50,637 nucleotides of DNA, from assembly GCA_022450005.1 (NCBI GenBank), contig JAKURE010000004.1, positions 1 through 50,637 of the forward strand. Reading direction: 5' to 3'. Every line of letters starts with the position of its first letter. Position 1 is the first letter of the stretch. A model generated the notes under the pieces. That model was not told the DNA's origin. It did no database searches and saw only the letters and a program-made list of their open reading frames with translations. The position numbers and the translations under genes were made by a program. Origin of the DNA: Halobacteriales archaeon. GTDB taxonomy: Archaea > Halobacteriota > Halobacteria > Halobacteriales > Hikarchaeaceae. Positions 43,479-50,637 of the stretch are shown piece after piece.

Positions 43479-44714
43479 GTGAAACAAAAAACCACTCCCG
43501 AAGTCAATATAGGTCTTGTCGGCCACGTCGACCATGGGAAAACAACACTAGTAAAAGCATTATCTGGAACTTGGACTGACCAACACTCCGAGGAACTGAA
43601 ACGTGGAATTTCGATCCGGCTTGGTTATGCAGATGCAACTTTTAGAAAGTGCCCCGAATGTGAAGACCCAACTTCTTATCTTCTAGCCGAAAAGTGCCCT
43701 CATCATAATAAAAAAACGGACTTTTTGCGTACTGTCTCTTTCGTAGATGCACCTGGCCACGAGACTCTCATGGCGACCATGCTATCTGGCGCGGCTCTCA
43801 TGGACGGGGCCGTACTAGTTGTCAGCGCAACTGAATCTGTACCTCAACCTCAGACAGAAGAACATCTAATGGCCCTAGAGACCATTGGAATCTCAAACAT
43901 TGTCATCGCCCAAACTAAGATAGATCTAGTCGACTTGGAAACTGCAAAAGAGCACTATGGAAAACTCAAAGAATTTTTTTCTGGAACCATAGCTAAAAAT
44001 GCACCTATAATTCCCATCTGCGCTGATCAAAATATCAATATAGATTCTCTCATTAAATCCATAGAAGAACATATCCCCACACCCAAACGGGATGGGAAAT
44101 CACCGCCTCTAATGTATGTGGCCAGGAGCTTTGATATAAACCGCCCCGGTGCAACCTGGGATCAATTAGTCGGAGGGGTTTTAGGAGGAAGCCTTGTCCA
44201 AGGACAGTTCTCTGTTGGAGACGAATTAGAAATTTCCCCTGGGCAGCGAATATCCACTTCAGGTAAAGTTGAATATCTCCCCATCATCGCAACAATAAAA
44301 TCCATCCGAGCTGGTAATTCATCTCTTGACGAAGTTGGCCCCGGGGGACTCATAGGAATTGGAACCGGACTAGATCCTTCTCTCACAAAAAGTGATGGTT
44401 TGACCGGAAGATTGGCAGGAAAACCAGGAACCCTTCCTCCTCTTTGGGATTCCTTCACTATGAATGTAGACCTTCTAGACCGTATTGTTGGTACCTCCGA
44501 ATCCGGGGAAGTTGGCCCAATAAACACCGGAGAAGCTCTGATGCTATCTGTCGGTACCACCACCACGGTAGGAATTGTCACAAGCGCTAGAAAGTCTGAA
44601 TGTGAAGTTTCACTCAAACGGCCCATAAGTGCACCCCTACAAGCACAAATAGCTATTAGCAGACGTGTCGGTTCTCGTTGGAGGTTGATTGGAATTGGAA
44701 CACTTTTAAATTGA
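43479..44714 (+). CDS. eif2g: translation initiation factor 2 subunit gamma
   Basis: The GTPase subunit of aIF2, which delivers initiator tRNA. G1 [13 protein letters not shown], the switch I region with [11 protein letters not shown], the zinc knuckle [20 protein letters not shown]3 [10 protein letters not shown]4 QTKIDLV and the later domains II and III ([34 protein letters not shown]) are all seen. A GTG at 43479 gives 411 residues, the usual size; the ORF track's Met at 43329 adds a non-homologous extension. It is divergent from the FMN reductase. Confidence 0.95.
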   Translation: MKQKTTPEVNIGLVGHVDHGKTTLVKALSGTWTDQHSEELKRGISIRLGYADATFRKCPECEDPTSYLLAEKCPHHNKKTDFLRTVSFVDAPGHETLMATMLSGAALMDGAVLVVSATESVPQPQTEEHLMALETIGISNIVIAQTKIDLVDLETAKEHYGKLKEFFSGTIAKNAPIIPICADQNINIDSLIKSIEEHIPTPKRDGKSPPLMYVARSFDINRPGATWDQLVGGVLGGSLVQGQFSVGDELEISPGQRISTSGKVEYLPIIATIKSIRAGNSSLDEVGPGGLIGIGTGLDPSLTKSDGLTGRLAGKPGTLPPLWDSFTMNVDLLDRIVGTSESGEVGPINTGEALMLSVGTTTTVGIVTSARKSECEVSLKRPISAPLQAQIAISRRVGSRWRLIGIGTLLN

Positions 44715-44717
44715 GTC

Positions 44718-45101
44718 ATGGTCATTGTCGCTCTCGATACCAATGCATTGATGGTCCCTGTCGAACTCGAAATCAGAATTTTTGAGGAACTAGAGCTATT
44801 ACTACCCTCTCCTGAATTTGTGATACCCGAACCCGTACTCCAAGAACTTTCTTCCCTAAAACATGGTAAGGGAGTAGCTTCTCGTGCCGCTCGTGTTGGT
44901 CTCGATTTGGCCAAAATGAGATGTAAAATTATCAAAACAGAGAATGCTGCGGCAGACGAATCATTTTTGGAGCTTTCTTATACTAGTCAAATAGATTACG
45001 TTGTAACAAACGATTTGTCCCTGCGCGACAGACTCTTGGGAGCTGGTATCCCCGTAGTTGGCGTTAGGGGCCAAAATACGTTACATATCATGGAGCCCTA
45101 A
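44718..45101 (+). CDS. PIN-domain nuclease (Fcf1/VapC9-like)
   Basis: The 127-residue PIN protein has the acidic residues in VALDTNALMVP, the central Glu in PEPVLQELSSL, and DYVVTNDLSLRDRLLGAGIPVVGVRG. This free-standing type, linked to eIF2-gamma and rpoE in haloarchaea, resembles eukaryotic Fcf1/Utp24, suggesting rRNA maturation rather than toxin action; no antitoxin gene is adjacent. It starts 3 nt after eif2g and ends 1 nt before the rpoE start. Confidence 0.9.
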   Translation: MVIVALDTNALMVPVELEIRIFEELELLLPSPEFVIPEPVLQELSSLKHGKGVASRAARVGLDLAKMRCKIIKTENAAADESFLELSYTSQIDYVVTNDLSLRDRLLGAGIPVVGVRGQNTLHIMEP

Positions 45102-45102
45102 T

Positions 45103-45663
45103 ATGTTTAAAAAGGTTAGAATAATCGACACAGTAGAAGTACCGCCAGACAAACTCGGAGATGTAAACAAAGATTTAGTCAAAGTGTTGCTTCAAGACAA
45201 ACTCGAAGGTCGCGTAGATAAATCTGTAGGTAGTGTGATAAGTGTCACTAAAGTACACAATCTCGAAGAAGGTGTTGTCCTCCCCGGACGTCCGGGAGTT
45301 TATTATCCCACCGAATTCGATGCTATCACTTTCGACCCTTCGATGCAAGAAGTAGTCGACGGAACCGTAGTAGAGGTCGTCGAATTCGGCGCGTTTGTAG
45401 GAATTGGCCCTATCGATGGTCTTCTGCACGTTTCCCAAATTTCTGATGAATATTTGAGCTTCAATGGAGAAAACCAACAGCTAAACTCGAACGAGTCTGG
45501 CAAATCAATTAAAGTCGATGACCCTGTCCGAACTAGAATCGTAACCAAGAGCATCGACGAACGCAACCCCCGAGAATCCAAGATCGGTTTAACCGCAAAA
45601 CAACCTGGTCTTGGAAAACACGGATGGCTCACAGACAAGCGGGAGCGAGAGGCCGATAATTAA
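45103..45663 (+). CDS. rpoE: DNA-directed RNA polymerase subunit E' (Rpo7)
   Basis: Rpo7 forms the RNA polymerase stalk with Rpo4. The N-terminal RNP-like domain (FKKVRIIDTVEVPPDKLGDVN) is followed by an S1/OB domain (EVVDGTVVEVVEFGAFVGIGPIDGLLHVSQISDEY). The start is the ATG at 45103, which gives 186 residues; the ORF track's extension at 45058 lies inside the PIN gene. The stop overlaps spt4 by one base. Confidence 0.96.
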   Translation: MFKKVRIIDTVEVPPDKLGDVNKDLVKVLLQDKLEGRVDKSVGSVISVTKVHNLEEGVVLPGRPGVYYPTEFDAITFDPSMQEVVDGTVVEVVEFGAFVGIGPIDGLLHVSQISDEYLSFNGENQQLNSNESGKSIKVDDPVRTRIVTKSIDERNPRESKIGLTAKQPGLGKHGWLTDKREREADN

Positions 45664-45866
45664 TGCCCGCAAAAAAACGCCTCGCTTGTAGAGATTGTCT
45701 CAGAGTGTTAAATGATAAAAAAGCAGAAACGTGTCCTTCATGTGGCTCTGCTAGTATCACTGACGATTGGAGCGGTTATATTGTTATTATCCACCCTCAA
45801 CAATCCGATGTAGCAAAAATTATGGGAATAAACGAGCCCGGCCGTTATGCTCTAAAAGTCAGATAA
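45663..45866 (+). CDS. spt4: transcription elongation factor Spt4 (RpoE'')
   Basis: The 67-residue protein has the four-cysteine zinc ribbon ACRDCLRVL and CPSCGSASITDDWSGYIVIIHPQ, the standard Spt4 signature. With Spt5 it keeps RNA polymerase processive. It begins at the last base of the rpoE stop codon (TAATG), the expected gene order. Confidence 0.96.
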   Translation: MPAKKRLACRDCLRVLNDKKAETCPSCGSASITDDWSGYIVIIHPQQSDVAKIMGINEPGRYALKVR

Positions 45867-45869
45867 CTA

Positions 45870-46412
45870 TTGCCAAATTCAGTCCATCTCCCCCCTCAAC
45901 TACGAGATAACTTAAGAGAACCAATGGGTCCTCTGTATCTATCTATAAACGACCTAATTCCCCATATGGGGTTTCCTATTATCACTATAGGCGACGTAGT
46001 AACTTCCCACTTTGAACTTGCAGGAGTTTCTCCAAACGTATCTATAATTGACCAATTAACAAAACGCGAACCCATTGATTTCCCCCCACCCTTTCAAAAC
46101 ATAGATTTTCACATTGAAGTTAAAAATCCCCCTGGCGTTCTGACAGACGAACTAGTCCATGCGATCAACCAATCAATCAATAATCATGACGAACCTTCTC
46201 AAATTTTAGTAATTGGAGAAGAAGATCTAGCAACTTTACCTGCAATTGTGCTAGCCCCTCTTAAATCTAGTATAATCTATGGCCAGCCAGATCTGGGAAT
46301 GGTCCACATACTCGTAACTACTGATGCCAAACGTGATGCATGGGATCTACTTTCCCAATTTGATGGAGATCTTGATTCAGTGTTCTCTACGATCGCACAA
46401 TCTGACCTGTAG
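45870..46412 (+). CDS. GTP-dependent dephospho-CoA kinase (DUF359)
   Basis: The archaeal enzyme makes CoA from dephospho-CoA using GTP. Matching stretches are IITIGDVVTSHFELAGVSPNVSIIDQLTKREP, KNPPGVLTDEL, ILVIGEEDLATLPAIVLAP and VIYGQPD-like IIYGQPDLGMVHI. It starts with TTG at 45870, 3 nt after spt4, and 180 residues is normal. The neighbourhood spt4-dephospho-CoA kinase-rps24e is conserved in euryarchaea. Confidence 0.93.
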   Translation: MPNSVHLPPQLRDNLREPMGPLYLSINDLIPHMGFPIITIGDVVTSHFELAGVSPNVSIIDQLTKREPIDFPPPFQNIDFHIEVKNPPGVLTDELVHAINQSINNHDEPSQILVIGEEDLATLPAIVLAPLKSSIIYGQPDLGMVHILVTTDAKRDAWDLLSQFDGDLDSVFSTIAQSDL

Positions 46413-46457
46413 TGCCTTCGAAATACTTTTGCACGCGACTGGAAAATGTACCCAATA

Positions 46458-46757
46458 ATGGAAATAACTATTTTATCTGAAACTTCCAACCCTTTGTTAC
46501 ACAGGGTAGATGTTTCTTTCCGCATTGACCACACAGACTCAACTCCAAATCGTATTGAAGTTCGAGACAACCTAGCAGCGAGATTGAACAAAAACACAGA
46601 CGAAGTAATAATCCGAAAACTCAGAACTCAATTTGGAACACGAAAAACCATTGGAGATGCAAAGATTTATGAAAATTCTGATTTTGCCCAGTCAATTGAA
46701 CAAGATCATATCATTCTTCGAAATCAATCTACCACTGAAGACACCGAGGAAGAATAA
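46458..46757 (+). CDS. rps24e: 30S ribosomal protein S24e
   Basis: MEITILSETSNPLLHRVDVSFRIDH, then TPNRIEVRDNLAARLN, VIIRKLRTQFGTRKTIGDAKIYE, matches archaeal S24e, a small-subunit protein. The family start is at 46458, although an in-frame ATG at 46446 adds four residues and is nearer to leaderless spacing from aaatactttt (about 46420-46429). The tail is Glu-rich. The stop is directly followed by the rps27ae ATG. Confidence 0.94.
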   Translation: MEITILSETSNPLLHRVDVSFRIDHTDSTPNRIEVRDNLAARLNKNTDEVIIRKLRTQFGTRKTIGDAKIYENSDFAQSIEQDHIILRNQSTTEDTEEE

Positions 46758-46892
46758 ATGGGGGCTCGCGAAAATTATGGCAATGATGGTTCTACTCCCA
46801 ACGAACGTTGCCCCGAATGCGACGATTCTTTTTTAGCAGAACACAACGATCGATTCCACTGCGGGAAATGTAGTTATACTAGATGGAAATAA
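46758..46892 (+). CDS. rps27ae: 30S ribosomal protein S27ae
   Basis: A 44-residue gene too short for the ORF track. The zinc finger CPECDDSFLAEHNDRFHCGKC with final SYTRWK is the S27ae signature (NERCPECD). Its ATG follows the rps24e stop without a gap. The length is normal for archaea, which lack the ubiquitin fusion of eukaryotes. Confidence 0.95.
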   Translation: MGARENYGNDGSTPNERCPECDDSFLAEHNDRFHCGKCSYTRWK

Positions 46893-46980
46893 CACCTATT
46901 GAAAATTTTCTACACAGAACTCTCAATCAATAGAGATAATCATCTCCCCTTCTTACATCAATAAGAACGGCGCTCTCACT

Positions 46981-48558
46981 ATGACTGTTACTTTGGGCAT
47001 TGAAGGAACTGCTTGGGCAGCTAGTGCTGCAATTTTTGATTCTAAATCCGACACCGTGCACATAGAGACTCTTCCATATCTACCCGACAGTGGGGGATTA
47101 CATCCCCGAGAGGCAGCGGAACATATGAGACAAGCGTTACCAAAAGTCCTCGAAACTATCTTCACTAACTTAGAAAATCCTCCAGATGCAGTGGCCTTTT
47201 CTAGAGGGCCTGGACTGGGCCCATGCCTCCGCATATGTGCAACCGCAGCCCGTGCACTTGCTGGAACTTTCAACGTACCTCTTATTGGCGTTAATCATAT
47301 GCTTGCCCATCTAGAAGTAGGCAGACATTTTTCAGGATTTTCCACTCCCGTCTGTCTCAATGCGAGCGGCGCGAATGCACATCTTCTGGGCTACCACAAT
47401 GGCTATTATAGGGTACTAGGAGAGACAATGGACACTGGGGTAGGAAACGCCTTAGACAAATTTGCTCGCCATGTCGGATGGGCACATCCCGGGGGGCCAC
47501 AAATAGAAAAAACAGCGCTAGATGGTAGTTTTTTCGACCTCCCCTATATAGTCAAAGGAATGGACTTTTCCTTTTCTGGATTAACAACTGCGGCAATCTC
47601 TGCTTATGACAAAGGCCACCCCATAGAAGACGTCTGCTTTTCACTCCAAGAAACCATATTTTCTATTCTAGCAGAAGTTTCAGAACGTGCCCTATCTTTA
47701 TTACATTGCGATGAATTCATACTCGGAGGTGGAGTTGGAAATAACACACGTCTGCAAGATATGCTAGAAACCATGTGCATTGACAGAGGTGCAAAATTCT
47801 TCGCCCCAGAACCACGTTTCCTCAGTGACAATGCAGGTATGATCGCCATTTTAGGATCCTATATGTTCGATGTGGGCGATACAATCCCAATTGAAGATTC
47901 TCATGTTCTCTCTAACTTTAGACCAAATACGGTCAAGGTAACCTGGCCCGTCCCTAGTAGATCTCTTTCCCCCCCATCCCAGTCTACCATACAAGGATCT
48001 GAAGCACGTGTGGACTTTGATGCAAATACCGTGTGGAAACGAAGACTTCCAAAACCCTATCGAAATCCTGACATGGATCTCCGCCTCCGACGCCATCGAA
48101 CCAATGTCGAGGCACGACTTACTCACGAAGCCCGAAAAATAGGTATTCCTACCCCCTTAATCAAAGGCATCGACCCCCTTAATTTCACTCTGGAATTCCA
48201 AAAAGTTGGAGACGCCGACCTCTCCGAAGGATTAAACCTACAAAGAGTAGAAAACGTCGTTAACTATTTATCATTACTCCATTCCTCTGGCATCGTCCAC
48301 GGAGACCCGACCACCAGAAACATTAGGATAGATTCCACCTCTGATAAGGTATACCTCATCGATTTTGGTTTGGGATTTCATACAGACAATATAGAGGACT
48401 ACGCCATGGACCTTCATATATTCAAAGAGAGCCTCGTTGGAACTTCTTCTAACTATGAGGAACTTTGGAATCGTGCCACATTTGTCTACGAGACCCAGGT
48501 ATCTCCTCATGTACTAACACGACTCCAAGAAATAGAATTACGTGGCAGATATCTCTAA
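46981..48558 (+). CDS. kae1-bud32: KEOPS Kae1-Bud32 fusion protein
   Basis: Residues 1 to about 325 are Kae1, the tRNA threonylcarbamoyltransferase, with the metal-binding HMLAHLEVGRH, the GPGLGPCLRI and DTGVGNALDKFAR stretches, and ILGGGVGNNTRL. Residues about 340-525 are the Bud32 kinase/ATPase with IVHGDPTTRNIRID (catalytic loop) and LIDFGLGFH (metal loop). The fused form is known in several euryarchaea, including haloarchaea. It acts with Cgi121 at 32856 in t6A synthesis. The start follows a gap of 88 nt after rps27ae. Confidence 0.96.
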   Translation: MTVTLGIEGTAWAASAAIFDSKSDTVHIETLPYLPDSGGLHPREAAEHMRQALPKVLETIFTNLENPPDAVAFSRGPGLGPCLRICATAARALAGTFNVPLIGVNHMLAHLEVGRHFSGFSTPVCLNASGANAHLLGYHNGYYRVLGETMDTGVGNALDKFARHVGWAHPGGPQIEKTALDGSFFDLPYIVKGMDFSFSGLTTAAISAYDKGHPIEDVCFSLQETIFSILAEVSERALSLLHCDEFILGGGVGNNTRLQDMLETMCIDRGAKFFAPEPRFLSDNAGMIAILGSYMFDVGDTIPIEDSHVLSNFRPNTVKVTWPVPSRSLSPPSQSTIQGSEARVDFDANTVWKRRLPKPYRNPDMDLRLRRHRTNVEARLTHEARKIGIPTPLIKGIDPLNFTLEFQKVGDADLSEGLNLQRVENVVNYLSLLHSSGIVHGDPTTRNIRIDSTSDKVYLIDFGLGFHTDNIEDYAMDLHIFKESLVGTSSNYEELWNRATFVYETQVSPHVLTRLQEIELRGRYL

Positions 48559-48607
48559 TCATATAATTTACGACGCCTATTTCTCCCCTCGACACTCTCA
48601 CTGCTCC

Positions 48608-49168
48608 ATGGTGCTTTTTGCTACCACCAATGCCGAAAAAGTTCGCGAGGCACAAGCATATCTAGGACCCACAGTTGAACAGTTTGATTATGATTATCTC
48701 GAATTACAATCTGAGAGTCTATCCGAGATCGCCATCTCTGGTGCCCAAGAGGCCTTCCAAGCCGCAGGCGGAACTCAACCTATAATCACCGATGACTCTG
48801 GCATCTTCATCGATGACATAGGCGGATTCCCCGGTCCCTATTCTTCATATGTATATCACACCATTGGTCTCTCTGGAATTCTCACTTTACTCGAAGAATT
48901 TGATTCCCCCCGTGCATACTTTAGAACCTCAATCGCATATTGCTCTAAACACGAAACTGTAGCCTTTGAAGGTTCTATTAGAGGCACTATAGTCCCTCCC
49001 CGTGGAACTGAGGGATTTGGATATGATCCCATATTTGAATATAACGGCAAAACATTGGCAGAAATGAATCTAACTGAAAAAAACGCAATTTCTCATCGGG
49101 GTAGGGCCCTTTCTAAGCTAGCGTCTTGGCTTGATAACGACCCCGTTGAACACCGCGGAGTCAGATAA
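48608..49168 (+). CDS. XTP/dITP diphosphatase
   Basis: This house-cleaning nucleotidase (RdgB/Ham1 family) hydrolyses non-canonical purine triphosphates. It starts as VLFATTNAEKVREAQAYL (SHTTNxxK-like), has TDDSGIFIDDIGGFPGPYSSYV, GTEGFGYDPIF and ends near KNAISHRGRALSKL, all family motifs. The true ATG is 48608 (186 residues); the ORF track start at 48542 lies inside Kae1-Bud32. Linkage to kae1-bud32 is typical of haloarchaea. Confidence 0.94.
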   Translation: MVLFATTNAEKVREAQAYLGPTVEQFDYDYLELQSESLSEIAISGAQEAFQAAGGTQPIITDDSGIFIDDIGGFPGPYSSYVYHTIGLSGILTLLEEFDSPRAYFRTSIAYCSKHETVAFEGSIRGTIVPPRGTEGFGYDPIFEYNGKTLAEMNLTEKNAISHRGRALSKLASWLDNDPVEHRGVR

Positions 49169-49571
49169 TATTTTCAAATAACTTCACAAAAGCATCTGGT
49201 CTTTTAACACTAGTTTCAATTTTTGTTCTAATCGCTACTCCTGCTTTGGCATTAGTCAACATCTCATCCCCTGAAATAATATGCTGTGCATTCCCCACAT
49301 ACGCAGAAGCAAGTGCCGGATGATCTCCTTCTAAATGGTCTACAATTTCACACATACTCTCTATGTCTTCTCGCCATTTCTTCGCCAATTCCTCCCCAAA
49401 ATCTGTCTCAATCACTGTTTGTGCTTCATCCAGTAGGGGAATACTAGCGATAATTACTATCCATGGTGACCTTCGAATAATCTCCATCACAATTTTCGCC
49501 GATTTCTCCTTTTTGACATCTCCTGCCAATACACCCGAATCAACTACAACACGCACTGTAGGTCTACTCAT
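49161..49571 (-). CDS. PIN-like domain protein
   Basis: The 136-residue protein has the PIN-type VVVDSGVLAGDV (first Asp), a central helix with ETDFGEE and the late HPALASAYVGNAQHIISGDEMLTNA segment (second acidic cluster). It resembles PIN-like proteins of haloarchaea. It is convergent with the XTP pyrophosphatase, overlapping it by 8 nt. A ttaaagtatt box about 25 nt upstream supports the ATG at 49571. No antitoxin-like partner is adjacent. Confidence 0.75.
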   Translation of the reverse strand: MSRPTVRVVVDSGVLAGDVKKEKSAKIVMEIIRRSPWIVIIASIPLLDEAQTVIETDFGEELAKKWREDIESMCEIVDHLEGDHPALASAYVGNAQHIISGDEMLTNAKAGVAIRTKIETSVKRPDAFVKLFENII

Positions 49572-49602
49572 CTCTCTATTTGTGACCTTGCAAATACTTT
49601 AA

Positions 49603-50472
49603 CTACTGCACTCCTGCTCCATCTAGTAGATTTTTGAGGCCCTCCTTTTCGGCCCCACCAACCCCACGATGCGGACTACGAGAAAACCCAGCAGGTGCGC
49701 CTCGCATTTCCATTGCTGCCTTCAAACCAGAAATGCCATATGTTCCTGTGACTCCTTGGTTCAATTCTACTAACTCGTCGTTTAATATTTTGGCATTTTC
49801 ACTGTCTCCTTTTTTATACAATTGATAAATCTCAGAGCATTTTTCGGGTGCGATATTTGCTAGTGCCAATACACCCCCCGTCGCACCCATTTCCAATGCC
49901 TGTGCATAAATTCCTCCTGCCCCAACCAACATATCGAACTCCTTCTCTTTCGTCACCTCCACCTCTTGTTGGAATAAGTCTGAGTTCCCACTAGAATCTT
50001 TCATACCTTTGATATTCTCCTCGTCTGACAACCTAGCTATCGTATCTGGCTCAAGGCTAACGTGAGTAAATTTCGGCACGCTGTACAAATATACGGGGAT
50101 CGAGATCAATTCGGCCAGTTTTTTATAATATATGACCATGTCTTCTTGACTATGTGAAAAATAAAATGGGGTTACAATTAGCGCAGCATCTGCACCTGCC
50201 GATGCAGCCAATTCTGTCTGTATAGTACTTTCCCGTAGACCTGGGTGCCCTGTCCCTGCCAATATGGGAACTGAGGCAGATTCTACCACTATTTCGACCA
50301 CTCGTGCTCTTTCTTCCGCCGTCATTAATTCCGCTTCACTATTCGACCCACAAGGAACAATAAAATCAACTCCCTTCTCTTCTACCCATCCCACCAATTC
50401 GGCAAGTTTCGATTCATCGATGTCTCCCCTTTCGTCAAAAGGGGTAACCAATGGAACTCCTGTACCTTCCAT
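49603..50472 (-). CDS. DapA-family class I aldolase / dihydrodipicolinate synthase-like
   Basis: This TIM-barrel Schiff-base enzyme has GTGVPLVTPFDERGDID, VPCGSNSEAELMTAEERARVVE, VPILAGTGHPGLRES, the Tyr in VYLYSVPKF and the Schiff-base Lys in IKGMKDSSGNSD. In true DapA the second motif is usually GTTGE; here GSNSE suggests another member such as a 2-keto-3-deoxy sugar acid aldolase, although the haloarchaeal homologs are often named DapA. It is 289 residues from ATG 50472; the ORF-track start at 50523 is not family-like. Confidence 0.88.
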   Translation of the reverse strand: MEGTGVPLVTPFDERGDIDESKLAELVGWVEEKGVDFIVPCGSNSEAELMTAEERARVVEIVVESASVPILAGTGHPGLRESTIQTELAASAGADAALIVTPFYFSHSQEDMVIYYKKLAELISIPVYLYSVPKFTHVSLEPDTIARLSDEENIKGMKDSSGNSDLFQQEVEVTKEKEFDMLVGAGGIYAQALEMGATGGVLALANIAPEKCSEIYQLYKKGDSENAKILNDELVELNQGVTGTYGISGLKAAMEMRGAPAGFSRSPHRGVGGAEKEGLKNLLDGAGVQ

Positions 50473-50637
50473 ATAGTTTTCTCCCCTCTCCCAGTAAAAA
50501 AACACGCGATTAGACCCCACCAAAACTTTTCACACCCATTTTCACACATAAAAGTTATTCCCATAATTACCCATAGTAATTAACACCTATCTAAAATATT
50601 CTACATAGGATATTATGGCAATTTCCCTCCCCCCATC

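Noticed and set aside
43376-43507. N-terminal extension of the FMN reductase with a hydrophobic start
   Set aside because: It looks like a membrane anchor but overlaps the eIF2-gamma start region on the other strand; the ATG at 43375 has a TATA box.
44162-44935. Minus-strand ORF of 257 codons opposite eIF2-gamma and the PIN gene
   Set aside because: The length comes from lack of stops in the antisense of conserved genes; its sequence is Ser/Pro-rich with no recognisable fold.
44718-45101. PIN-domain toxin of a toxin-antitoxin pair
   Set aside because: No small antitoxin gene is adjacent, and its place between eif2g and rpoE is a conserved housekeeping context.
50615-50637. Possible start of a gene (ATG then MAISLPP) at the right edge
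   Set aside because: Only seven codons are visible; not enough to support a feature.
1-50637. tRNA, rRNA and CRISPR arrays
   Set aside because: I scanned the intergenic gaps, all under 300 nt, and saw no cloverleaf, rRNA or regularly spaced repeats. A tRNA scan would be needed to exclude intron-containing tRNAs.

Overview
The window is archaeal and most resembles the haloarchaeal branch of Euryarchaeota, but at low GC (roughly 40 percent by eye). Archaeal markers are eIF2-gamma, RpoE', Spt4, ribosomal proteins S24e and S27ae, a Kae1-Bud32 fusion, Cgi121, Hel308, Hef and a GTP-dependent dephospho-CoA kinase. Haloarchaeal-type features are the LysW-dependent arginine operon, UvrB/UvrC, a lactate-dehydrogenase-like malate dehydrogenase and the gene orders Hel308-Cgi121 and eIF2g-PIN-rpoE-spt4. 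Many starts lie about 25-30 nt after a TATA box, so leaderless transcription seems common. My inference is a low-GC marine relative of Halobacteria such as Ca. Hikarchaeia (Marine Group IV); this is not proven from the sequence.

Layout. 1-2.8 kb, minus strand: an M29 aminopeptidase start interrupted by an in-frame TGA, an MFS transporter, a 2H phosphoesterase-like protein and a membrane protein. 2.85-13 kb, plus strand: argG, an inserted segment, argH, argW/lysW, argX, argC, argB, argD, argE and argF, largely coupled by ATGA overlaps. Together these make arginine with intermediates carried on the small carrier protein ArgW. 13-20 kb: a class V aminotransferase, metX, serB, serA and thrC for serine, homoserine and threonine metabolism. 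20-33.3 kb: a repair-rich stretch (uvrC, uvrB, hef, hel308) with glyS, mdh, a ferredoxin-like gene and the KEOPS subunit Cgi121. 33.4-43.4 kb: an accessory catabolic-looking block with an orphan molybdopterin hydroxylase subunit, a CocE/NonD hydrolase, an LLM-class flavin or F420 enzyme, a Rieske ferredoxin overlapping an amidohydrolase, a ThDP enzyme, a methyltransferase and an FMN reductase. 43.5-49.2 kb: the conserved information-processing block eIF2g, PIN, rpoE, spt4, dephospho-CoA kinase, rps24e, rps27ae, kae1-bud32 and XTP pyrophosphatase. A PIN-like gene and a DapA-family aldolase close the window.

The most striking observation is at argG-argH. About 1.3 kb carrying a membrane protein, a small ORF with an internal duplication and a tyrosine-recombinase catalytic domain sits between the two genes and is flanked by imperfect direct repeats of about 30 bp. 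The recombinase reads in frame into argH, giving a single 669-codon integrase-argininosuccinate lyase ORF. argH has no separate in-frame start, and the recombinase has Phe where the catalytic Tyr should be. It looks like a captured, disarmed integration module whose promoter and start codon now drive an essential biosynthetic enzyme.
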